A DNA stretch of 43,557 nucleotides from a virus. Shown piece after piece: positions 29,567-40,103 of this stretch. The notes beneath the pieces were generated by a model. That model made no database searches, was not told where the DNA came from, and saw only the letters and a list, made by a program, of their open reading frames with translations. Every line of letters begins with the position of its first letter. Position 1 is the first letter of the stretch. The DNA lies in IMG/VR virus record IMGVR_UViG_3300037541_000305, positions 1 through 43,557 of that record; one strand, written 5' to 3'. The translations under genes and the position numbers were made by a program.

Positions 29567-31335
29567 TGAAAAACCAGCTTCTCAAAATCGCCCTGTTCGT
29601 CGGCATTCCGGCGATCCTGTTTGCGGCGTCTGCCCGAATCAAAGACTTTGGCACTACGGCAACCACGGTAAATAATGACGACTACGTGCCAATTGACGGT
29701 GCGACCAGTGGCACGCGCAAGATTCTTGGTGCTAGGTTTTTAACTAATGCGAGCGTTACGGGTACGGGCAACGTGGTGTTCGATACTTCGCCAACGTTCC
29801 CCAGCAACCTAACAATCACCGGCAACGCCACCCCCTCGACCACGACGGCTGGCACAATCAGCTTCGATACGAACGCTTGGGCGGCATCCCGTGGTTCGTT
29901 TCAGGCGTATGACGGGACGGCAAACATCATCCTCCTCGGAGCCTTGGCCAGCGACACGCCGAGCAATGGGCAGGTGCCAACGTGGAACACGGCTGGCACA
30001 ATTACTTGGGAGACACCACCGAGCGGCATGGGCGGGAACTACACGGTAACGGGAAACGTTGTCGCCTCCTCTGGCAATGTGACAATCCAAAGCGCGTCTG
30101 GGCAGAACATCACGCTTACCCCTGGTGCTGGCGGGGCAATCATTATGGGCACCGTGAACGCCACGGCGGTAAACGCCGGCAATATCACTGGCGCGACTGG
30201 CAATCTTCAACTGTTCGTGGGCAATAGCACGACCGGAAACTTCACGATAGGTAACTTGGTTGAGGGAACCGGCATCGACATCACCAAAGGCGCTACGGAT
30301 GTAACGATTACATCGACAGCGGCTAGCAACATCATTGTTGGCAATACCACCGTTACCACGAACTCAACGGGTAATTTGACGCTTATTGCGGGCGACAATA
30401 TCACGCTGACGGCAAACAATACCAATAAAAGCGTCACAATCAACGCGACTGGCGGCGGAAGCGGTGCCGAAACGGGCGATGTAAAGTTTATTCTCGACAG
30501 CGCCAGCGTGCCAAGCGGATGGGCGCTCACGGGCGTTAATGGCATCGCGGCCTTCACGACGCCGGACGCCGACTACAAGCCGGTGATCAAAATGGCAGGC
30601 ACCGTAGCGACGCCAACCTTTTCACCGGCAGCGGGTGCCGTCGCCAGTGGGACCACGATTACGTTTTCGTCAGCGACCAGCGGCGTTACCTTCATGACGA
30701 CGAACAATACGACCGATCCTAGCCGCTCAGTCGGCACCGCTGGCGGAACATGGACGGTATCAGCTAACCAGACACTCGAGGTAATGGCGTACAAAGACGG
30801 CGCCTACTTGATCGACAGCGCAATTGCGAGTGCGGCGTACACGATCACTGCTGGCTCGCCGACGTGGTATTACCCACCGGGAATCACAAGCAATCCGGCT
30901 GCTTTAGACGATAACAACGTTGTTGATAATGCGTACGCTGGCTTGTCCAAAATCACGTTTTCTTCGGCAGGCACCGTTACGAAACTCGGCTTCTGGACGA
31001 AGTACACAAACGCCACTTCGACGTTGAAGATGGCGGTCTACGACTCCAGTCGAGTTCTTATCGGCTCTGGCGTCTCAGCTTCGATCACAACGGGTAACGA
31101 TGTGTGGCAAGAGATTACAGCCAGCGTGACGATCCCATCAGCCGGGACGTACTACATCGGTCTTTCCGTGGATGGTCCTTTCGATGGATCTCTGGTTGGT
31201 AAGCGGACCTCAACCTCCTCGGGCGATGACTTTCAAACTTATGACTCTGGAAGCTACGGCAACTTTCCCGGTTCGCTCACTGGGCTAGCTTCCGGCAGCT
31301 ACCCTTGGGCCGTCCGCGCTGAACTTACACCATGA
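29566..31335 (+). CDS. Fibre protein with signal peptide and chitobiase-C-terminal-like domain
   Basis: 589 aa. Residues 1-23 look like a signal peptide (MKNQLLKIALFVGIPAILFA). Then a phage fibre entry (IKDFGTTATTVNNDDYVPID, GTRKILGARFL) with the VTGTGNVVFDTSPTF motif, long Gly/Thr/Asn beta repeats (residues 90-300), a chitobiase/hexosaminidase C-terminal-like module (TPTFSPAAGAVASGTTITFS to about residue 425), and a C-terminal jelly-roll-like domain (LKMAVYDSSRVLIGSGVSAS, GTYYIGLSVDGPFDG). Fibres normally lack signal peptides. It may be exported, or the hydrophobic tip may serve as a virion anchor. Its stop overlaps the next gene (ATGA), which has a similar module plan. Confidence 0.7.
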   Translation: MKNQLLKIALFVGIPAILFAASARIKDFGTTATTVNNDDYVPIDGATSGTRKILGARFLTNASVTGTGNVVFDTSPTFPSNLTITGNATPSTTTAGTISFDTNAWAASRGSFQAYDGTANIILLGALASDTPSNGQVPTWNTAGTITWETPPSGMGGNYTVTGNVVASSGNVTIQSASGQNITLTPGAGGAIIMGTVNATAVNAGNITGATGNLQLFVGNSTTGNFTIGNLVEGTGIDITKGATDVTITSTAASNIIVGNTTVTTNSTGNLTLIAGDNITLTANNTNKSVTINATGGGSGAETGDVKFILDSASVPSGWALTGVNGIAAFTTPDADYKPVIKMAGTVATPTFSPAAGAVASGTTITFSSATSGVTFMTTNNTTDPSRSVGTAGGTWTVSANQTLEVMAYKDGAYLIDSAIASAAYTITAGSPTWYYPPGITSNPAALDDNNVVDNAYAGLSKITFSSAGTVTKLGFWTKYTNATSTLKMAVYDSSRVLIGSGVSASITTGNDVWQEITASVTIPSAGTYYIGLSVDGPFDGSLVGKRTSTSSGDDFQTYDSGSYGNFPGSLTGLASGSYPWAVRAELTP

Positions 31336-34214
31336 AACACTTCATTTTTTACTGCGTTATCTTCGCTACCGCGATTGCTCTGCGTGGCGCGGATGCGTTG
31401 CCAGACGAACGCAAGCCGATTAGTTGGACGCCGGGAACCACAGTTGGTGTCCACGGAGGCATTCCGTCGGCGGGTTGGACTGTGGTTGACCTGACCACGC
31501 TCGGCGTCGCAACAGGAAACTCAGCCGCAGCAAATTCGGCGGCGGTGTCAGCCGCAATCACCACTTACAACGGCACCAACACGGTGCTCTACTTCCCCGC
31601 CGGAACCTACCAGTGGAACGGATACACGGCAGGCTCGAACCAAAGCGGTTTTGCGCTGCGAGGGGCAGGCATGTTCCAGACTACGCTAGTATCGAATGCG
31701 GGAGGCGCAGCCTTCGCGATTGGAGCGGGTCCGGGCTTTGGACAGCCCGCTTATAATCCCACGGGAACGGTCGCATCTGGGTTTACGCGGGGTAGTACAT
31801 CAATTACCGTTACCAGCAACGGCAACGGGGTCGGTTTCCGGTCTGGCGAACTGCTGTATTGTTCCATCCCAAACGATCCAGCCATCCCGGTGCTGGCATA
31901 CAGCAGTCAGGAAACAGGTTTTCTTGACCACATGAATTATGTCGTCACGGCGACCAACACCGGGGGTGGGTCATGGACGCTTACGTTGAGGCAGCCGATT
32001 TCCCGCGACTACGCCGGGACTATCACTGTCGATCAGGCGCAGCCCGGTGTAAACACATCGAGAAATGTCGGCATTGAAGACATGACGCTAAACTGCAACA
32101 GTGTCGTGAGTCGAAATGGAGTTGTATTTGACTCAGTTCATAACGCATGGGCTAAGAACGTGCGAGTAACAAATGCAGACAACTATCCGTTTTCAATCTA
32201 TAATTCGGTCCATGCAACCATTACCGGCTGCTTCGCAGCGGAGTCTATCGGCACGGGCTCTTCTCACGCCGGAATCGCAATCTATTCTAACTGCAATGGC
32301 GTCTTGGTGGAGGACAACATCGTAGTCGGAAACTTTGCGGGAATTATCGTTCAAACAAGCGTCAACTGCGCGGTCTCGCACAATTTTCTCTTCAAATGCT
32401 TGGTCACACTTTCTCCCAATCACTCAGCCTTCCCTCATCACAATGTATATGAGGGAAATGTCGCCGATAACGCAAATACTGACGGCACCCACGGTGGAAC
32501 ATCCACTTCAACGTTCCACCGTAATTGGTTTATGGCCGTATCTAATGCTACGTCTCCTCTTCCCCCAACGACGTGGAACACGTCCACCGGGCTACCAGTC
32601 GGCGCGGTGGAGAGTTACGGGTTTTCAGCAAAACGGTGGACGGTGAAATACACACTGCTCCGCAACATTTTCGGAACACCGGGATATTCTAACCCGGTCG
32701 GGGCACTCAACCTCGACGGACAACCAAATCTCGGCAACGGGTTCAGCTACGGTTACGGAACCTACGGCGGCGCAGCGGCAACCTTGAGTGTAAGGACCAG
32801 CGATAGTGCGGGCACGGTAACGGCACCGAGTGGCCACGGCATTACGACCGGAAGCTACACGGATGTTTATTGGGGCGCGCTTGATGCTGGCTATAACAAA
32901 TCTTTTATTCGTCGCAACATGCTCGTCGGAACTGTCAGTGGAGGCACGATCCCAGTGAGCGGTGGATTCGGACATGTTCTTCCAGCTCAGGCGAGTGCAG
33001 TTTTCGTCCCGACTAGCAACACCGCAGTCAGGACTTACCCGCAGGATTGGGACGGCACTAATTTCCGTCCCCATCGTTGGGCCGCAACGCTCACCGCCAA
33101 AAACGAGTGGACGAGTCTCGTGTTTACGGTCACAGCCGCTCAGTCTTCTGTTGCCACTGCGCAGGCTCGTGTGAGTCGGGCAATTTCCGAGATGCCATAT
33201 GCCGGCGTTACCACCTTCCGAATCTCCGGCTTTCAAACCGCCGAAGGGGACATTCTAATGTCGGGTTCGACGCTGACGTTAAATCTTGGGCTCGGCTCGT
33301 GGTTCAGTGGTCTCACGGTCGGAAACACGTACACACTCGACCCTTCGTCCGCCGGGTTTCAAGAACTTGACCTTGACGTGCGCCGCACGACGATTGCACG
33401 AGCCAACCGCACCTATCAAGGCACGCTAGTGCTCGACGATTTGCAGGCGGGCGAGACAACTCCAGCATCTTATATTTACGGATCGGCACCGGGATTCCTG
33501 ACTGGCTACGCATTTCCAGTCTTCGACGTTGATAGCATAGGCACACTCTCCGTTCGCCGCCTGCCTGCGGGGGATCGGTACATGACGTTCTTGGACACGG
33601 GGAGCTTCGATGGCACCACGGTAGCGACTCCACAGTTTAGTCCGGCGCCCGGCACGCACGCGGCGGGCACGACGCTGACGATCACGTGTTCCACCACGGG
33701 TCACGCGACGTACTATACGACGAACGGATCGGACCCGACAACTTCGAGCACGCTCTATTCTGGTCCTATCTCGCTTTCTGTTGGGACGACCGTCGTCAAA
33801 GCGCGCTCGTTCAAGTCCGGCTTAACTGATTCCGCGATTCAAAGCGGCACGTATATCCTCGTCAACGCGCCCGTCGCGGCTTCCGGCCTCAACGCGACGA
33901 CCGCGAGCACGACACAGATCAATGTCACGTGGAACGATAACTCCGACAACGAAACCGGATTCCGCCTTGAGCGCCGGATCGGAGCCGGCTCATGGAGCAC
34001 GGTCACGACGACCGCAGCGAACGCGACCAGCTACAGCAACACAGGGCTCACGCCGGCCACGACCTACGAGTACCGGGTGTATGCGCTCAATGCCGCGGGC
34101 GACTCGACGGCGTCGAACACCGACTCAGCGACTACGGATTCCGAAGGTGGCGGTGGCGGTGACGCCAACGCTACGATCCAAACCCTAAACGTCGGCACGC
34201 TCAACATCCAATGA
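31332..34214 (+). CDS. Large beta-helix protein with signal peptide, chitobiase-C-terminal-like and fibronectin III domains
   Basis: 960 aa. Signal peptide KHFIFYCVIFATAIALRGADA. Residues 30-130 are a pectate-lyase-type entry (AAITTYNGTNTVLYFPAGTY), then a right-handed beta-helix (residues about 230-480, with NCNSVVSRNGVVFDSVHNAW). Near residue 765, TPQFSPAPGTHAAGTTLTIT starts a chitobiase-C-terminal-like module. At about 850-935 is a fibronectin III domain (ETGFRLERRIGAGSWSTV, TYEYRVYALNAAGDS). A poly-Gly linker and TLNVGTLNIQ end it. This plan looks like a secreted bacterial protein recruited by the phage. Likely role: polysaccharide binding or cleavage. ATGA overlaps both neighbours. Confidence 0.75.
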   Translation: MKHFIFYCVIFATAIALRGADALPDERKPISWTPGTTVGVHGGIPSAGWTVVDLTTLGVATGNSAAANSAAVSAAITTYNGTNTVLYFPAGTYQWNGYTAGSNQSGFALRGAGMFQTTLVSNAGGAAFAIGAGPGFGQPAYNPTGTVASGFTRGSTSITVTSNGNGVGFRSGELLYCSIPNDPAIPVLAYSSQETGFLDHMNYVVTATNTGGGSWTLTLRQPISRDYAGTITVDQAQPGVNTSRNVGIEDMTLNCNSVVSRNGVVFDSVHNAWAKNVRVTNADNYPFSIYNSVHATITGCFAAESIGTGSSHAGIAIYSNCNGVLVEDNIVVGNFAGIIVQTSVNCAVSHNFLFKCLVTLSPNHSAFPHHNVYEGNVADNANTDGTHGGTSTSTFHRNWFMAVSNATSPLPPTTWNTSTGLPVGAVESYGFSAKRWTVKYTLLRNIFGTPGYSNPVGALNLDGQPNLGNGFSYGYGTYGGAAATLSVRTSDSAGTVTAPSGHGITTGSYTDVYWGALDAGYNKSFIRRNMLVGTVSGGTIPVSGGFGHVLPAQASAVFVPTSNTAVRTYPQDWDGTNFRPHRWAATLTAKNEWTSLVFTVTAAQSSVATAQARVSRAISEMPYAGVTTFRISGFQTAEGDILMSGSTLTLNLGLGSWFSGLTVGNTYTLDPSSAGFQELDLDVRRTTIARANRTYQGTLVLDDLQAGETTPASYIYGSAPGFLTGYAFPVFDVDSIGTLSVRRLPAGDRYMTFLDTGSFDGTTVATPQFSPAPGTHAAGTTLTITCSTTGHATYYTTNGSDPTTSSTLYSGPISLSVGTTVVKARSFKSGLTDSAIQSGTYILVNAPVAASGLNATTASTTQINVTWNDNSDNETGFRLERRIGAGSWSTVTTTAANATSYSNTGLTPATTYEYRVYALNAAGDSTASNTDSATTDSEGGGGGDANATIQTLNVGTLNIQ

Positions 34215-34417
34215 ACACGTCGCAACTTCAGGGCGCTATCCGCACGCTCATCGCCTACCTCGCCGGCCTAGCTGCGGGCAAAAGTGAGGCCCTGCGCGGA
34301 ATTGCCGACCCGCTTTTAATTGAAGCTGTAACCACGCTGGTAGTCGCCGCAGTCGGTCTTTGGTCCTTCAAGTCCAAGTCGCCAGCATCTACGCCGAACG
34401 AACCGCCCAAGCTATGA
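34211..34417 (+). CDS. Holin-like membrane protein
   Basis: 68 aa. Helix 1 IRTLIAYLAGLAAGK and helix 2 LIEAVTTLVVAAVGLWSF, with a charged KSKSPAS tail; the pattern resembles the small Pam3-gp28 holin group. Starts in ATGA overlap with the beta-helix gene and overlaps the lipoprotein gene. Expected to form inner-membrane lesions at lysis. The family name is from memory. Confidence 0.6.
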   Translation: MNTSQLQGAIRTLIAYLAGLAAGKSEALRGIADPLLIEAVTTLVVAAVGLWSFKSKSPASTPNEPPKL

Positions 34418-34599
34418 AACGCCTCGTACTACTCATTCCGCTTCTCACCGCAGGCTGTTTCTCTCACAAGCTGCCGCCGGATTCTTACATGCGCGGGGTT
34501 AAGTCTGAAATCAACACGCCTTGGGGTTCGCACAAGTTGGACATTCAGGAAGCGGGCACAGGCACCGCAGCCGTCAATGCCAGTAGTTTGAAGCCATGA
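34414..34599 (+). CDS. Small lipoprotein, spanin-like (lysis cassette)
   Basis: 61 aa from the ATG at 34414 in ATGA overlap. Lipobox in MKRLVLLIPLLTAGCFSHKL (cysteine at residue 15). The short mature part contains NTPWGSHKLDIQEA. Size, lipobox and position between a holin and a second membrane protein fit an outer-membrane spanin subunit of a Gram-negative phage. No separate inner-membrane spanin with an N-terminal anchor is seen, so this is an inference. Confidence 0.6.
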   Translation: MKRLVLLIPLLTAGCFSHKLPPDSYMRGVKSEINTPWGSHKLDIQEAGTGTAAVNASSLKP

Positions 34600-34859
34600 G
34601 TTACGACGAAAACTCCAATGATGCAATGTTTTCGCGTATACTTGGCCGACTTGACCAGCAAGCTAAAGAAACCGCTGCGTTTCGAGCTGATTTGCTTCAA
34701 GTTCTTGGTGAATTACGCAACGAGGTAAAACAAACCAACGGGCGCGTGTTAAGTTTGGAGCGTTGGCGGGACGTTATTACGGCTAAGGTAGCAGTTATTT
34801 CAGTCGTCGTTTCATTTATCATGGGTGGCATAGCTTGGGTTTTTAATCATTTGCTTTAA
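34596..34859 (+). CDS. XhlA-like membrane protein with coiled coil
   Basis: 87 aa. A soluble helical N-terminal part with a heptad-like stretch (FSRILGRLDQQAKETAAF, NEVKQTNGRVLSLERWRD), then one C-terminal membrane helix (VAVISVVVSFIMGGIAWVF). This is the plan of XhlA/haemolysin-type lysis accessories and of some holin regulators. ATGA overlap with the lipoprotein gene. Confidence 0.6.
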   Translation: MSYDENSNDAMFSRILGRLDQQAKETAAFRADLLQVLGELRNEVKQTNGRVLSLERWRDVITAKVAVISVVVSFIMGGIAWVFNHLL

Positions 34860-34870
34860 GCTTCCAAGCC

Positions 34871-34930
34871 ATGCGTGGCCCTGATGATGACGATGATTCG
34901 GACAATGGGGACGATTTCATCAACGTATGA
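34871..34930 (+). CDS. 19-aa acidic ORF, start of a micro-gene chain
   Basis: MRGPDDDDDSDNGDDFINV, ending in ATGA overlap with the next small ORF. Nearly half of its residues are Asp. No good Shine-Dalgarno sequence. Supported mainly by the overlap chain that follows. Confidence 0.35.
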   Translation: MRGPDDDDDSDNGDDFINV

Positions 34931-35061
34931 GCATCAGCCGGCGCCAGCAGATTAGGCTTCACATTCGCTGCATTAGGTGCCACGCTGTCCATACAGCGCG
35001 ACATTTAAGGGCAATGTTTTGGAGCTTTCCCGGCCTTATCCGCGCTCTTCTTAACCTATGA
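34927..35061 (+). CDS. 44-aa basic ORF in the micro-gene chain
   Basis: Starts MSISRRQQIRLHIRCIRCHA; Arg/His-rich with a CIRCH pattern, then a hydrophobic end (MFWSFPGLIRALLNL). ATGA overlaps at both ends. Possibly a zinc-binding or membrane-associated peptide; not recognised. Confidence 0.4.
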   Translation: MSISRRQQIRLHIRCIRCHAVHTARHLRAMFWSFPGLIRALLNL

Positions 35062-35153
35062 GTGAAAACCAAACGCCAAAAACCAACCCCGTCCAAGGTA
35101 AAGGAAACGAAGAGCGTTTTACCTTTGAGAAGTGTCCTTCTCGCCAAGAATGA
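35058..35153 (+). CDS. 31-aa ORF in the micro-gene chain
   Basis: Starts MSENQTPKTNPVQGKGNEER, ends FEKCPSRQE. ATGA overlaps to the 44-aa ORF and to the metallophosphoesterase start at 35150. It may serve mostly to pass ribosomes on to the next gene. Confidence 0.4.
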   Translation: MSENQTPKTNPVQGKGNEERFTFEKCPSRQE

Positions 35154-35861
35154 AGCCAAAGCGGTTCGTCATCGCCGGAGACAATCACGGCGATCAAGTG
35201 GACGAGGAAACAGATCGGGCGCTGGGGGCGTTCTTAAAGGAGTTTAAGCCCGAAATCAGGATTCATTCGGGCGATTGCTTTGACTTTCGGAACTTTAGGA
35301 AAGGAGCGGGGGACGACGAAAAGGCGCATTCCTTGGCTGAAGATTGGGAGGCGGGAAGCCAGTTTCTAAGGAAGTTCTTTGAAGGCGGAAAGCAGAACGT
35401 CCTTTTGCGTGGCAACCACGATGAACGCCTGTGGTACTTGGAGAGTGCTGTAACGGGGGTCTTGCGAGACTACGCCCGTGACGGCATAAAGCAGTTTACG
35501 CAGCTTGTCAGCCGATCTAAGGCTACGATGCTTCCCTATGACGCCCGTCTAGGGATTTTTCGTTTAGGGCACATGAAGGTGGTGCATGGCTACTTTGCGG
35601 GGCTAAGTTCGGCTAGACGGCATTCCATTACTTACGGAAACTGCCTTTTTGGGCATACGCACGCGACAGATTCGGCCCCGGTGGAGAATGCGGACGGGCC
35701 GGCAGAAGCGCGAGGCATTGGCTGCTGCTGCAAGATAGACATGAGCTACAACCAGCACATGCCGGGGAAGCTGAGGCACAACAATGCTTGGTGCTACGGA
35801 TTCTTGTTCGAAGACGGGACCTATCAGTTGTTTCAGGCCAAAAAACTCAATGGGAGATTCT

Positions 35862-35890
<29 letters not shown>
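35150..35890 (+). CDS. Calcineurin-like metallophosphoesterase
   Basis: 246 aa from the ATG at 35150 (ATGA overlap). All family motifs are present in order: FVIAGDNHGD (D-x-H), IHSGDCFDF (GD), LLRGNHDERLW (GNHD), KVVHGYFAG (His) and LFGHTHATD (GHTH), giving a two-metal phosphoesterase site. Substrates in this family range from DNA ends to nucleotides and phosphoproteins; nothing here decides. It is located in the late arm between the lysis genes and the collagen-like gene, together with a winged-helix protein, which is unusual for a virion block. Confidence 0.9.
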
Positions 35891-37122
<1,232 letters not shown>

Positions 37123-37132
37123 GGTAATTGCC

Positions 37133-37447
37133 ATGCCTGCATCTAACGTTGAGATAATGCGGACAGAAGACTTGCTGGTAGCTGTTTCCCGCATAACCAA
37201 ACTGCTTGAATCGTCCGGTGTCGTAGATCAGCAACAGCGTCAGCGCCTATCGCTGGATACTATCCCTGCTGGTGTAACGTTGCCGACGGTGACAACAGTG
37301 GGCACGGTTACAACAGTGGGCACGGTTACAACCGCCAGCACGCTTACAAATGCTGCGTCCATCGCTGGTATGGATCGCGAACAGTACATAAACATCGCCA
37401 AGAACACTTACGCCAATCGAATCCGGGCTCAATTGTCATTCGTCTAA
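37133..37447 (+). CDS. Stand-alone copy of the collagen-like protein's C-terminal module
   Basis: 104 aa with GAGGT upstream. [39 protein letters not shown], repeated TVGTVTT units and [19 protein letters not shown] match the last 105 residues of the preceding protein almost residue for residue. A tandem gene duplication in which one copy carries the collagen stem. The two may form mixed trimers. Confidence 0.8.
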   Translation: MPASNVEIMRTEDLLVAVSRITKLLESSGVVDQQQRQRLSLDTIPAGVTLPTVTTVGTVTTVGTVTTASTLTNAASIAGMDREQYINIAKNTYANRIRAQLSFV

Positions 37448-37456
37448 TTTATTTCC

Positions 37457-40099
37457 ATGCCAGCACTAAACAAAAACACACTCACCCAGGCTGTTGATCT
37501 CCCGACGTGGGAATGGACGCGGTTTGCGCCAGCCGTGTCGTCGGCAATCTCTTCTTCCTGCTCTGCGGACAACGGCAACTTTCTGCCGTCCGATCATGGC
37601 CGCTACATCTACTACCTGATTTCCGCCACGCAATTTGTCCGCTACGATACGTGGACGGACATGTATCAGCAGTTGCAATCGCCGCCGTTCACGCCAGCGA
37701 CGATGACTGCGATGAAATTCGCCGGGGCGCTTGGACCCGAAGGGGAGGTTATTTCCGCGACCTCGACCACGCTGCAACTCCCGGCAATCACGCAGGGCAG
37801 CATGGTGGGCTACGACGTAGTGATCGTCAGCGGTACGGGTGCCGGACAGCGGCGCACCATTACTGCGGCCGCTGATCCGGTGGTGGCAGACAGTGGCATT
37901 GCCACGGCGGTCGCCAACGCGCTCGGTGGCATCACGCTCACCGACACCCTCAAGGCTTTCACCTTCAATCAGTATGAGGGGTACACGTTGCGCGTGGCGA
38001 ACACGCCAGCCGGTAGCTCGGGCCAGATTCGCCGCATCTTGTCGAACACGGCGACGGTGCTGACGGTTGGAGACACCACGCAAATGAACCGGCCTTGGAA
38101 CAACCCGGCCATTTTTGCGCCCGCCATTTCGGCGACGGCAGGGTCGCAGACGTTTTACAGCATCGAGTCGCAGGTAGTGACGGTGAACTCGGCGTGGGCT
38201 ACGACGCCGGACGCAACTTCGATTTTTCGCATCCAGTCGGGCATGGTGCTGCTTGGCAGCGGTGGCGGAACGACGGCCACGCCAGCCGCTCCGTTCTACT
38301 CGATGCAGGCTTACGATATCTTGACGGATACGTGGTACATCCTGCCCGCGTATACAAACAACTACGTGGCGGCGTTGACGGATTTGTCCATTGAGCGCAC
38401 GACGGAAAACGCGTCGATCTGGGAGCGAGGCATTGCGACGGGCGGCACCAACACGACGCTCGTAGATGCCACACGCGGCGTAGATGTCGCCGCGTGGCGC
38501 ACAAATCAGTGGGCAAACTACTGGGTTTTCGTGTATTCAGGCACAGGGGCGGGAAATATTCGCCGGATCGACAGCAACACCAGCACCACGCTGACTTTTA
38601 CCAGTCACCTTTCGCCGAACACCGACACGACCAGCCGCTATTTGATTCTCGGCTTCGACGCGGGCACGGCGACGGCGGGCGCATCGACTACGCTCACCGA
38701 TTCGACGAAAGCGTGGACGACCGACCGCTGGAAGAACTACGTTGTGCGCATTCTGCACGGCACGGGTATCGGGCAGACGCGCATTATCGCCTCAAACACG
38801 GCGACGGTTTTGACGGTGCAGAATGCTTGGACGACAACTCCATCAACTGACTCGGTGTTCGCGATTCAGGGCAATCCTGACGCGCTGTATCTCGTTTCCG
38901 GCGGTAACGCTGCGATCCTGATGCACAATATGGATTCGATGGTCGCCACGTTTGGGCGACAGCAGGACTGGGGCATCGCTCGCAATGCGTCGGCAGTTGT
39001 CGGAGCCAATCAGCCGGTGGCAATTGCGTCCGCAACGTGGGTTGCAAACGTTGCCACGGTAACGACCGCGCACGCTCATCAGTTCAAAGTTGGCGACTCT
39101 GTGACTGTGGCGGGCATCACGACGACCACCGCGCTCAACACCACCGCAACGATTGCATCGGTTGCATCTGCGACCACCTTCACATATGCCGTGACCGGCA
39201 GCGGCTCACCGACTGTAACGGCTCAATCCACCACGACGCTGACCGACGCCACGAAAAACTGGACGACAAACGAGCACGCTGGGCGGCTGGTCTACCTCAA
39301 CACGGCGGCAATTACCGCCGCCTCGGGATCGGCAACTGGACAGGTGGTCCGCATCTCAAGCAACACGGCCACCACGCTAACCTTTGCGGCGACGGTGACG
39401 GCCCCGACGAACGGTGTCAGCCGCTACTCAATTGCTCGTGGAGACGCCATCGGTACGCTGGACTTCGGCGTGGCAACGGGCACGCAGTCCACCACCACGA
39501 TTCAGGACACCACCAAAACGTGGGCTGTCAACATCTGGGCGGGTCGCCGCGTGCGCGTGCTCACCTCGGGCGGCCCCATTGAGGTCATTATTGCCAGCAA
39601 CACGGTCAACACGCTGACCGTCGCGACCATAACGCTTCCGGTCACGCTCGTGACGCAGTACGCGATTCTTGAGGGCAACGCCAAGGGCGTCGGCACCAAC
39701 GCCAATTGGATCTTCGGCGCGAGCAACTCAGCGTATAAGGGCCGGTTTCTCTTCATTGCACGCGGCGGCGGCGCTTACGGCTTTGAGCGCGTAGACCTGA
39801 CGACGGATCGCATTAGCGTGATTAACACTTCACCACTTAGCGAAACGCTCACTACCGGCTCGATGACGGCCTACGACGGTGGCGACCGCATCTTTTTCCA
39901 CAAGGACGCCACGCAGCGTGTGATGAGCCTAGATGTGGTGACCGGCAAGATCAACGGCGCAAGCATGTTCCCGTATGCGGCCCCAACCGCCGTTATTGGA
40001 AACCGTATGGAGATTTTCACGACTAAAGACGGGCTCAAGTACCTTTGGCTCAATCGTGCGTCGTTTTCTGAATGTTTTCGGTGCCTCTTATTCTGGTAA
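37457..40099 (+). CDS. Large repetitive beta-propeller-like tail/fibre protein
   Basis: 880 aa. At least five copies of a 70-90-residue unit with the core W-x-n-(Y/V)-V-x-(V/I)-xSGTGxGQ-x-R-x-I-xSNTATTLTV, for example SGTGAGNIRRIDSNTSTTLT, HGTGIGQTRIIASNTATVLT and SGSATGQVVRISSNTATTLT. The N-terminal 100 residues (TFAPA-like GRYIYYLISATQFVRYDTWT) and the C-terminal 130 residues (KGRFLFIARGGGAYGFERVD, ending FRCLLFW) look like kelch/propeller blades. It lies next to adhesin and nozzle genes, so a tail-associated receptor-recognition or tail-stabilising protein is likely. Confidence 0.65.
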   Translation: MPALNKNTLTQAVDLPTWEWTRFAPAVSSAISSSCSADNGNFLPSDHGRYIYYLISATQFVRYDTWTDMYQQLQSPPFTPATMTAMKFAGALGPEGEVISATSTTLQLPAITQGSMVGYDVVIVSGTGAGQRRTITAAADPVVADSGIATAVANALGGITLTDTLKAFTFNQYEGYTLRVANTPAGSSGQIRRILSNTATVLTVGDTTQMNRPWNNPAIFAPAISATAGSQTFYSIESQVVTVNSAWATTPDATSIFRIQSGMVLLGSGGGTTATPAAPFYSMQAYDILTDTWYILPAYTNNYVAALTDLSIERTTENASIWERGIATGGTNTTLVDATRGVDVAAWRTNQWANYWVFVYSGTGAGNIRRIDSNTSTTLTFTSHLSPNTDTTSRYLILGFDAGTATAGASTTLTDSTKAWTTDRWKNYVVRILHGTGIGQTRIIASNTATVLTVQNAWTTTPSTDSVFAIQGNPDALYLVSGGNAAILMHNMDSMVATFGRQQDWGIARNASAVVGANQPVAIASATWVANVATVTTAHAHQFKVGDSVTVAGITTTTALNTTATIASVASATTFTYAVTGSGSPTVTAQSTTTLTDATKNWTTNEHAGRLVYLNTAAITAASGSATGQVVRISSNTATTLTFAATVTAPTNGVSRYSIARGDAIGTLDFGVATGTQSTTTIQDTTKTWAVNIWAGRRVRVLTSGGPIEVIIASNTVNTLTVATITLPVTLVTQYAILEGNAKGVGTNANWIFGASNSAYKGRFLFIARGGGAYGFERVDLTTDRISVINTSPLSETLTTGSMTAYDGGDRIFFHKDATQRVMSLDVVTGKINGASMFPYAAPTAVIGNRMEIFTTKDGLKYLWLNRASFSECFRCLLFW

Positions 40100-40103
40100 A
40101 ACT

